Position numbers and translations under genes: made by a program. A stretch of 64,000 nucleotides of DNA, taken from contig JAFCMP010000005.1 in the NCBI GenBank assembly GCA_017506865.1, positions 186,001 through 250,000 on the forward strand, read 5' to 3'. Each line of letters starts with the position of its first letter. The stretch's first letter is position 1. Origin of the DNA: Tribonema minus. Its lineage: Eukaryota; Sar; Xanthophyceae; Tribonematales; Tribonemataceae. The notes beneath the pieces were generated by a model, which saw nothing but the letters and a program-made list of their open reading frames with translations, made no database searches and was not told the DNA's origin. Shown here piece after piece: positions 57,001-64,000 of this stretch.

Positions 57001-60000
57001 CGGCCGCAGGCTGATGCAGTATCTGTCGGTGCGGCGCATGGCGTCGGTGCGCTGCAGCACGATGGCGCCGATGCACATGACCAGCGTGTTGCCGACGCTC
57101 AGCCCGATCTGAATGGCCGGCGACAGCAGGAACATGTACTTTTTATTAATTCTCGCTCAGGGCGCGAAAAAGCCCAGATGATTGGCATCTAGCTGTAAGG
57201 AATCTACATGTCGTATGACAGTCTGAAAGTGTCGCAACGACAACCACTCAAACGCCGCCGCCGCCAAATGGCATCTCGGGGTCCTCCCCTACGTCCTCCT
57301 CCATGTGCCCCCCCCCCCTGGATTCTGCCATGTGTGTCATGACACGGCCAGAGTACGCCATGTGGAGCGCTGCCGACAGTGCCGAGCGTAAGCGCGCCAG
57401 GGCGATGCCCTTGAGAGCTTTAGGGCGCGCTCCTCCGGGCATGTACTTGCTGCGGTACTCCTCGGAGGTGACGATGACGACGCGGACTGCAGGGGGGCGG
57501 GGGCGGGTGGAGGAAGAGGGGGAGGGGGGGGGGGGGGGGGGGGAGGTGGAGTGAGCATGGAGTTGGGTGCTCAAGAAGTTCATATGTGCAGTGGAGGTGT
57601 CAAGAGTGGCTGACTGTGTGTGAGGGGTGATGTAGCTGGCACGACTCTCCGCATACCGGCTGCAAGATGCCTCGTGCAAGTACGTCCAAGACACCCCCCC
57701 CCCCCCTTCCCTGGTGTAGATTCACAGGCATTGCTATGCCGTCGGCCATTGAGCTGAGGAGTGAGATGGTGCAGTTTTGACTTGAAGTTGAGAGAAAAAA
57801 CAGGACCCAACTCACCAGCTTTCAGCAGCATAGGCACCAGCTCCATGCAAGGGACGATGTGCGTCGCCCACCTGCAGCAGCGGCAGCAGCAGCAGCAGCA
57901 GTGGCAGCAGCAGCAGCAGTAGCAGCAGCGGCAGCAGCAGCAGCAGCGCAGCGGCAGGGGGGGAGCGCTGAGCATCAAGTTGAGCAGCTCTGCAACTGTA
58001 GACGGTTGAGCACTGTCTGCAGTGCTGAGCGTGCTGAGTCCGCTGAGCACTGGCTGCGCTGAGCGCTAAGATTGCTGAGCACTGAGTAACACAGCGCTCA
58101 GCGATTGCATGCCGCTGAGCACCGCATATGCTGAGCGTTCAAAAAGAATGCTGAGTGACTGAAGGCGTGAGAGACAGTGTGGCAATCTCACGCAAACCGC
58201 CACATACTTCCACGGCACGTGTTTCGGTTGATCCTTGGCATGCAATGGCATGCCCTTTGAAACGCCTTGTCGGGCGGCACGGAACCACAAGACTCTGTCT
58301 CCCGCTTTGATGGCGTCATGCCATGCACACGGGACGGGCCTGCTGCTGCAGCTTGAGTTCAACTGCAACTCTGCACTCAAAGCCACCAAAATGTTGACAG
58401 TAATGAATAGCACAGCATACAATGTGCCGCTCTTGCAGTCCGAAGCGCCGTTTTTTGCTACATACCGGTGGGCAACTGGTGACTGAGCGCCGAGGTGCTG
58501 CTGCATGCAGCACATGCAAGCGCTGACACCCACAGCAGGCCATCCGTGATAAGAAACAGCCCTTGGACAACAGTACCCAGGGTGTTTTCGATACTCACAA
58601 GATGATGGAGCACGGGAAGTGCAGCCCCGCCAGGCGGAAGCACTCCTGAACGGCGTAGGCGTTGATGAGCAGCAGCACCATGGACCCCTGGCAGCGGCAG
58701 TTACGGACAGGGGTCAGTTGTATTTGCGGTGATGCTCCGCACAGCGAGACGGTATGTAGCAGACAGTCCTCTTGCAAGCATGCGTGAAAACCAACGAGCC
58801 CTCAGGCTGGCGCCAATCCTACCGCTGTGCGGCGCATGAGGGGGTTTACTGAGTAGTGCATATAGGGGGGGGGCACACGGAGGAGGACGTAGGGGAGGGT
58901 CCCGAGATGCCATTCGGCGGCGGCGGTGTTTGAGTGGTTGTCGTTGAGACACTTTCAGACTGTCACACGATGTGTAGATTCCATACAGCAAGCTTCAAGT
59001 AAGATGCCATTCATCCTGGGCTTTTTCGCGCCCTGAGCGAAAAGTAACAAGAAGTACATTGTGTCGTTACGACACTTTCAGACTGTCATACGACATGTAG
59101 ATTCCGTACAGCTAGATGCCAATCATCTGGGCTTTTTCGCGCCCTGAGCGAGAATCAACAAAAAGTACATATCCGCAGTGCTGACAGGAGTTTATTTGGT
59201 TGTCAGTCTAGGCGTTTCACCAAGGCACCTAGCACTTTTTAGACCAAGAAGAGTTGCGCCACCCATTTACTTCTGCAGAGGAAGTTGATACAGCAAAGAA
59301 GATATTTTAGAATCACCTTCCTTCATGAACTGCAGCCATTCGCCTGTGTACAGCTGCGCTTGTTTACGGCCAGTCATGTCAGGGTGCCTGCCTGCGCGGC
59401 TGGCTGAGCTAGGGTTAGCTCAGCTTCACCTCTAACCAAATTCTGACCCTAAACTAATGCAGCCCACCGTTTGCACGTGATATCTCATCCAGTCATATGA
59501 GTGCTGAGAGTGTCGGAAAATGTGCATGGACGTCTGCGCAAGCGACAGCAGTGCTCAGCACCGGCGGTCATCCACCACCACTGGCGTGTGCAGCGGCTAT
59601 GGTGTCAGGCATGCTGGCACTACACGGCTCGCACAGCTTCGCACACTTTTTTTGAAGCGCGTAAATGCGTTGGATGTCGTGTCTTGACGTCTTGCATGAG
59701 AGCACGAGCACTCACTGGTAACCATCGTGTGGCAGCCTGAGGGAGACGGTTGCCATGACGCATGCACACTGGCTAGGGTAGGGGTATACATAAGGCAAAC
59801 TCTGCACAGGATGCTCAGTAGCATCAACTGCCACTCAATGGCTCAGGGCACACTGCCCATCCCAGGAAGACATGGCATTCAGGATGCATGCATTGCACAC
59901 ATCTATGCACTGACGTCACCAACCCATAGTCAACATCACAATGCAGTCGAGTGACCAATTCAGACTCTTTAGCGCTGGCTAATCCCCGAGTAGCGCCATT

Positions 60001-60387
60001 ATAACTGGTGCATGCGCAACAGGAGCCGGCTGATGTTGCACTCAAACCCCACTATCAAACTCGAATCTCGACATTTTACCTGAGACATGCCCAGCAGCGG
60101 CGATCTAGCTCCGACTAGCAGCTCCCGACGCCGACGCCACATGCTGTGGAATCGCATGAAATGGCGACACGAAGGACTTAGCGAACAACACCGGATAATC
60201 AGCGATACCATGTACTTCGAAGTACGTCAATCGCGGGATCGACGCCACAACTTGACCAGAAGAGCGGAATGCGACGCATCTATGGTGCATCTCAAGGCCC
60301 GCCATCTCACCTTTGCATCAAGAACACGATGCCGGCATCGACTGCGAGCACGCACACCACAAACGCCGACAGCCCAGCAACGTTCAT
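48082..60387 (-). CDS. 7TM-RGS receptor-like protein, 12 exons
   Basis: Exons (-): 60387-60311, 60143-60080, 58687-58599, 57871-57816, 57486-57440 plus 57139-56999 (one ancestral exon split by an insertion), 56358-56230, 55401-55296, 53798-53657, 52106-51916, 50879-50793, 49712-49594, 48154-48082. All junctions fit in phase; total about 438 residues, close to the 459 of Arabidopsis RGS1. Seven hydrophobic spans are followed by a complete RGS domain. In plants such proteins accelerate GTP hydrolysis on G-alpha at the plasma membrane. The start is the first Met before TM1. The 3' end is not settled: the last listed exon may read through its donor to a stop at 48001, or splice to an unseen exon. 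The acceptor of exon 12 (AGAG) is the weakest. Confidence 0.82.
49020..49870 (-). repeat. Edge and intron copies around RGS-gene exon 11
   Basis: Downstream of the exon 11 donor, units of roughly 65-70 nt repeat a CACTCATCTACATAGCTGAT-type block with a donor-like CACCT (near 49135, 49200, 49310, 49430, 49500, 49565). On the acceptor side 49800-49860 copies the exon 11 start (codons VLKV and acceptor). Confidence 0.75.
51080..51125 (+). repeat. Degenerate CCCTAA telomere-like array
   Basis: Seven or eight CCCTAA units with CCCTGA and CCCGAA variants on the plus strand, inside intron 9 of the 7TM-RGS gene. Confidence 0.85.
51365..51845 (-). repeat. Three long donor-edge copies of RGS exon 9
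   Basis: Copies at about 51365-51470, 51548-51660 and 51733-51845 each repeat about 100 nt of the end of exon 9 with its donor. The first two keep the exon's frame open (CALCYESLAFLARVVQY then SDAYEDTGKQ or SDAYKDTGKQ). The third lacks one G near its end relative to the exon. Confidence 0.88.
52225..52260 (+). repeat. TTAGGG telomere-like array
   Basis: Five to six near-perfect TTAGGG units on the plus strand, 120-155 bp before the exon 9 acceptor, so CCCTAA in the gene's sense strand. Confidence 0.85.
53200..54490 (-). repeat. Donor- and acceptor-edge copies of RGS-gene exon 8
   Basis: Donor-side copies near 53200-53285 and 53505-53595 repeat the codons WLNGSVKKYSVVPSEKGGGA. Acceptor-side copies of the exon start (codons LEVFVFSRRYWG) lie near 53875-53905, 54030-54085, 54175-54215 and 54430-54480, with GTACGTGGCGTACAC-type intron repeated between them. 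Confidence 0.85.
55795..56900 (-). repeat. Edge copies of RGS-gene exons 6 and 5
   Basis: 55795-55870 is a degraded copy of the exon 6 donor edge. 56660-56705, 56740-56815 and 56850-56930 repeat the exon 5 donor edge (codons DAMRRTDRYC... and CGTG-GTGAGCGCTG), each with a TTGAAG-containing tail. Confidence 0.75.
57140..57439 (-). mobile_element. GTAC-retroposon copy 3 (300 bp, longest), inserted in a coding exon
   Basis: This minus-oriented copy lies between two copies of AAGTACATG (minus strand) at 57440-57448 and 57133-57141 (boundaries overlap the element's A-rich end by up to 2 nt). It carries an open frame ending HMEEDVGEDPEMPFGGGGV and a stop, then the shared 3' part. Removing one target copy and the element restores a continuous host frame (EEYRSKY then MFLLSPAIQ), so it is a younger insertion into exon 5 of the 7TM-RGS gene. 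The encoded segment (ALKGIALARLRSALSAALHM) is not one I recognise; it may be the 3' end of another host mRNA. Confidence 0.88.
57872..57955 (+). repeat. CAG/CTG microsatellite next to a splice acceptor
   Basis: An imperfect CAG-rich run (CTG in gene sense) directly upstream of the exon 4 acceptor of the 7TM-RGS gene, occupying the place of the pyrimidine tract and supplying many CTGCAG-like sites. Confidence 0.85.
58864..59052 (+). mobile_element. GTAC-retroposon copy 4 (about 190 bp, subfamily B)
   Basis: A plus-oriented copy beginning in the G-run before the MEEDV codons and ending at GTAACAAGAAGTACAT. It shares the extra AAGCTTCAAGTA block with the copy at 10926. Its 5' target copy is not clean (AGTGCATA is the nearest candidate), as expected for an older insertion. 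Confidence 0.8.
59061..59162 (+). mobile_element. GTAC-retroposon copy 5 (102 bp, subfamily A), inserted at the end of copy 4
   Basis: A plus-oriented copy starting TGTCGTTACGACACTTTCAG and ending AATCAACAAA. AAGTACAT flanks it at 59053-59060 and 59163-59170. The 5' target copy is the very 3' junction of copy 4, so copy 5 landed in the target duplication of copy 4. Confidence 0.85.
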
Positions 60388-61163
60388 AACCAGCCGTGCA
60401 CCGGCGTGCCGTGCTCCCAGCTCAAGCGCCAGCCCCTCTCGCCCGTCAGTGCGTTACGGCTCGCAGCACTGCCTGTTTCTTGTTTGGCGCCGCCAATTCT
60501 TGGTTGGCGGCGTCACAATCATAGTCCGCGGTCGTCGGCATTTGTTTTCACCTGGAGGCGCAGCCCGTTTCATGCGTTTCACCATGAAACCGGTTCACAC
60601 CTCTCCCTGAACAAACAGCTGTGTATGACCACTACATAGGCCTGCTGAGCTGAGCTTTACACATATCACACTGTCCTGGATCGCGGGCCCCCTCTCCATA
60701 GGTTTAGGGAGATTTTTTGGAAAACACACGAAAATGAGTGAGAGTGTGATGGTGTCTTGTACCACAGACAAGTGAGTCATGGACCGCACCAATGGTTGCC
60801 ACTGTCAGCAAGCAGGGATTTGGCTCGCGCTGGATGTGCGCAAGGTGTTTGGCACGATCAAGAATGCATTAAACAACGAGGCAACATGGAGCACAGAGGA
60901 ACACACAGGGGCACTCCTCCCCTGTTCCAACTCGCGCACTCAAAAAAGGCATGTGCATTACTCAGCAGCACATCGTGGGGGGGGGGGAGCGTACTCATGT
61001 ACAAAAAATCAACAGAAGGGGGGGGAGAGTAGGTAGGGGCAGGATCAGAGGGAAAGCACATCCAACCCTACATACAGGGGGGCAAGTCGCAGCTCCGGAA
61101 ACCCAGTCTTCGTTCCCGCTTTCACCGCGCAGGCGGCGCTACTACTGTAGTACCAGCACACTC
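60388..61163. other. Intergenic region between the 7TM-RGS and AMPK beta genes
   Basis: No supported gene. It must hold the promoter of the 7TM-RGS gene and the 3' UTR of the AMPK beta gene. G-runs occur near 60978 and 61018. Confidence 0.4.
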
Positions 61164-62066
61164 TCACGCGAAGTTGGAACATGAGTAGTACACCGTGGTG
61201 ACGCACTTCTGCTTGTAGCGCTGCGTCATGCCGAGGACCATCATCCCGTCCTTGATCGCCGTGCAGTACAGGTGGTTCAGCGCGACGTGCTGCGGCGGCG
61301 GCAGCGCCGTGGGGTCGTTCGACGGGGGGTTCTTGTTGAGGATGATGTGGCGCAGGTGGGGGGGGAGCGGGGGGGGCTCCTTGGTGTACTCGTCGAGGTC
61401 AGGCGTGAACTGGTTGTACAGCTCGTCGCCGTCGGCTTTGCCCCTGTCGGGAGGAGGGTGCAGTGGCATCAGCAGCAGCGGCGCTCAGCAAATCCCGTTG
61501 TGCGCACATTATACATTTTGATTGTGCTTGAAAATGCAGCCCCAAGGTGGGCTTGGCGTGCGGGATCATGTGCACTGCTGAGTATTATGTGACCCAGCAT
61601 CACCTGAAAGACAAAATCTACCACTTACATGTCAACTTCAACTTCAACTGTGACAGCGCTCACCTGGCCTGCTCGAGCTCGTCCTCGCCCTTGTATGCGA
61701 CGAAGTCGTTGACGCCGATGAAGTTATTGACGCGGCCCTCGACGTTCATTCAATATAGTCACCATTGTCATATTTAACTTCAACTGTGGCAGCGCTCACC
61801 TGGCCTGCTCAAGCTCGTCCTCGCCAGTGTACGCGACAAAATCGCTGACGTCAATGAAGTTGTTGACGCGGCCCTCGATGTCAGCGACAGTAGGCTGGTC
61901 GGGTGCGAACCGCCACTCGTCGTCCACAATGAACTTGAAGGCGTGCTTGCCCTTCTTGAGGTCGTGGATGTAGGTGAAGTCGTTGCCGCTGCGGTGCATC
62001 GGTATCTGCTTCTCCCAGTTGTTGAACGTGCCCGTTATGTACACCTGGCGACCCCCGTGCTCCCAC
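61164..62066 (-). CDS. AMPK/SnRK1 beta subunit, C-terminal two exons (5' part not found)
   Basis: Exons (-): 62066-61800 and 61443-61164. The first starts with one base completing a codon, then WEHGGRQVYITGTFNNWEK, the carbohydrate-binding module (CBM48/AMPK1_CBM), with FTYIHDLKKGKHAFKFIVDD and PDQPTVADIEGRVNNFIDV, carrying the usual aromatic and Lys glycogen-contact positions. The second holds the ASC/AMPKBI domain: YNQFTPDLDEYTKEPPPLPP, HLRHIILNKNPP, HVALNHLYCTAIKDGMMVLG, RYKQKCVTTVYYS, then a stop at 61164. In other eukaryotes this subunit tethers the kinase alpha and gamma subunits. The N-terminal exon(s) before 62066 were not recognised and may lie up to or beyond 64000. Confidence 0.9.
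61664..61770 (-). repeat. Donor-edge copy of the AMPK beta CBM exon
   Basis: About 107 nt matching the end of the first exon, its donor and some 20 nt of intron at close to 90% by eye. It still reads EGRVNNFIGVNDFVAYKGED in the exon frame, with conservative differences from the exon. Confidence 0.9.
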
Positions 62067-64000
62067 CTGCGCAGTCACGTGAAAAATCATGGGAAAACAG
62101 TCAATGACGTGATGTGGTCGAAACACGATGGTTCACGGCATGTGCGAGCGCATTTGAAGTCAATGATGTAAGTTTGATGCCGGTTCACGGAATATGCGTG
62201 CTGGAACAGCTCAGCCCCATATGTACCTTCCATTTGAAGTACAGGCTACTTCAGGCCAGCATCACGCCAGCAGTCATGACCAATCTGCTCCTCCAATCGC
62301 ATGGCATGCATCCAGAAGCAACAATCATACTTCGAAGTACTTGGTACGAGTGCGTACGCGCGTATACACGGGACGTTCGCGCCCATTCCTGCCGGATACA
62401 CAGAACTCTGTTGCGTGTTGAACATGAACTTATTCATCGTTCGTCATGCACCAAAGACGTCCTTCATGCGCGCAATCCAAACACAAGCGCCAGCGGTGCA
62501 GCGGGAGCCTCGAGGTACGGCCGCCGCATAGAGCGCCGGCCGCGATATGTACGACTCAAACGCTAAAAAGCCTGCACACAGAAGTCTTTTGACTACTGTG
62601 GATATGGTGGCACTGCTTAACTCGTGGCCAATTGCCGCAGCAGCGGCGACCACGGAAGGCATTGGCGGCTCACCACACCTCGTCGCCTGGAGCTCTCTAA
62701 TCCTTAGATGCATTGCCATGACTGCCACCCCCCACTACACACAACAGCGAAGCGTCGCCAGATGGCGGCTTGGACGGAACGGAAACTGCCCGTTTGCGGT
62801 GTAATCATGCCCCACAATCAACACGCCCCTAACCCTAACCCTAACCCTAACCCTAACCCTAACCCTGCGCACGCAAGCAGGGCGACACCGGGTGGCGGCT
62901 TTCGCCGTGCGGTTCACGTGGACCGTGCGTATGCGACATGGACGCATGCCGTGAGCCCCCTGACGCGCGCAAGTTCGGGTGAAAGGACGCCCCTGTGCGC
63001 CCCAGGCGGAGCGCCACGCGGTGATGGTCTCAAAAAGCGCGATACGGGAACTGCCTGCACGGTGTACGCGGGCCCCGTGAGCTCCTGAGGCCCAAACTCT
63101 AACCCTGACCCTAACCGCTACTGCATGAGGAGAGGTCGCCTATGGATCAGTGTCGTGCACGCGACTGGCGCGGCACCGCTGCTTACGGTTAGGGTTAGGA
63201 TTGGGGTTAGTTCAGGCTTAGCTCATAAAGCGCTCTCTGCTCCTCGTAGCGCCGTGGCTAAGAGCTAGGGGTTAGGGCTAGGTGTCAAGCGTTGCCGCAT
63301 TTGGTGTCACCACCATCTGGCATCCACAGCGGCAAGGACAATACTGTCAAGCTCAACAAAAAGCAAACTTGGAGTTGATGGCCATTGCTCGTACGGTTGC
63401 AGCACGCGCGTGACCAGGTTCTGTGAGCGGCGCGGTGACCAATTTCAAGACTGCAGTTCCAGCGGGGCAAGTACTAGTAGACATTTAGTAGTAGCAGGGG
63501 AGCGCTTCCTCCGCACTTCAAGTACGCTTCTCAGCGCTTGAAGTGCGGTCGACTTGAGGTTGTGAGATCCTGGCAACGAGGCCCCCAAACATGACCAGCA
63601 GGCCATTGAGACCTGGCATCCAGTCTGGAGCGTCTCAACCCTAACTCCACCCCTAACCCTAATCCTCGGCAAAGCTGGTCTTAGCAGTCGTCGTCTTGAA
63701 GTTCCGGCCCTGTGCGACCGTCGCGCGCCGCGCATGCTCACTACTAGCCACACTTGAGCTTTTCTGCATTTGCAGCAGATTACACTCTGTCTGGCGCAAA
63801 GCCTGTTGCGTGCTCGTGGAGCCTTCCCAACACCGCTGCCGCCTCAATCGGCGCTACACAACCTCAACTTTGCACAACTTGCACGTGTGCAGCATCCAGT
63901 GGCACTGGGCAACGACGCTGCTGTGGCGTCACAGCTCGCCGTCACAACATCAGCAGCAAGCACCAGTCTGGCCAGTGTGAACGGCTTCTGTTCGCAAGTC
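62067..64000. other. Unassigned right flank
   Basis: No exon of the AMPK beta gene's 5' part could be confirmed. TTAGGG/CCCTAA tracts are frequent (62827-62866 perfect; others near 63190, 63270, 63640). Short open frames are unconvincing. Confidence 0.35.
62827..62866 (+). repeat. Perfect 40-nt CCCTAA (telomere-type) array
   Basis: Six and two-thirds uninterrupted CCCTAA units, the same length and phase as the array at 13488-13527. It lies upstream of the recognised AMPK beta exons. Confidence 0.95.

Larger units (their letters stand above)
53657..60387 (-). other. Seven-transmembrane part of the 7TM-RGS gene
   Basis: TM1: GLSAFVVCVLAVDAGIVFLM. A basic loop (SMWRRRRELLVGARSPLLGM) has the 'R...l..RsP.L' pattern common before TM2 of such receptors. 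TM2: GSMVLLLINAYAVQECF. TM3: CSIILWATHIVPCMELVPML with VRVVIVTSEEYRSKY behind it. TM4: FLLSPAIQIGLSVGNTLVMC. TM5: WWLWAGVLVGATAGIGIVI. TM6: CFVAFYVFVGPYLALVTL. TM7: FLVAADLYMILEVFVFSRRY. Exon 8 then gives a basic linker ending YSVVPSEKGGGAS that leads into the RGS domain. Confidence 0.75.

Noticed and set aside
57140-57486. Terminal exon of an independent gene ending at 57248
   Set aside because: The stop lies in a repeated element bounded by a 9-bp duplication, and the host frame continues across it into the next TM helix.
1-64000. Dinoflagellate origin
   Set aside because: TTAGGG rather than TTTAGGG units, mostly GT-AG introns, genes on both strands including a divergent pair, and no spliced-leader remnants noticed.
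1-64000. tRNA, rRNA, CRISPR arrays, integrated viral genes
   Set aside because: I looked for tRNA-like cloverleaves, rRNA cores, regular spacer arrays and polymerase or capsid-type proteins and saw none that I could support.

Overview
This is nuclear DNA from a GC-rich, intron-rich eukaryotic alga. Two genes encode leaders of the kind used to reach red-derived secondary plastids: a hydrophobic signal peptide ending in an Ala-Phe-Ala-Pro-like motif, followed by a basic stretch. Telomere-like TTAGGG DNA is scattered through the introns. The other genes (a zizimin-type DOCK exchange factor, a 7TM-RGS receptor, an AMPK beta subunit) are eukaryotic signalling genes. A haptophyte is my first guess and a GC-rich stramenopile or cryptophyte the second; no rRNA or organelle marker is present to decide. 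I saw no tRNA, rRNA, CRISPR array, transposase or reverse transcriptase.

Layout, left to right. 1566-3966 (-): 3' exons of a plastid-type TPR protein. 5567-33407 (-): one 28 kb gene of 24 exons, every junction agreeing in phase, for a 2379-residue DOCK-C/D-like Rho-family exchange factor. 35882-38836 (-) and 38945-42937 (+): a head-to-head pair 108 bp apart, both plastid-targeted, a single-span membrane protein and a DUF3119 protein. 44210-45810 (-): a two-exon DUF4604/KIAA1143-like protein. About 46952-47570 (+): an unidentified gene. 48082-60387 (-): a 12-exon 7TM-RGS receptor. 61164-62066 (-): the 3' part of an AMPK/SnRK1 beta subunit.

The most striking structure is in the introns. Nearly every one holds arrays of diverged copies of its own exon edges, each copy carrying about 30-105 nt of exon plus the splice site and some intron. 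Donor-edge copies lie on the donor side and acceptor-edge copies on the acceptor side. TTAGGG-like DNA is interleaved and tends to be C-rich (CCCTAA) in the sense strand by acceptor copies and G-rich by donor copies. A short sense-oriented motif, GTTGAAGT, recurs in the same introns.

A second discovery is a dispersed family of 5'-truncated retroposon-like copies with a shared 3' end and target duplications built on GTAC. Five copies are visible. One sits inside a coding exon of the 7TM-RGS gene, whose reading frame is continuous across the duplicated target site.

Exon boundaries were read by eye from splice signals, phase and family resemblance; no transcript or database search was available.
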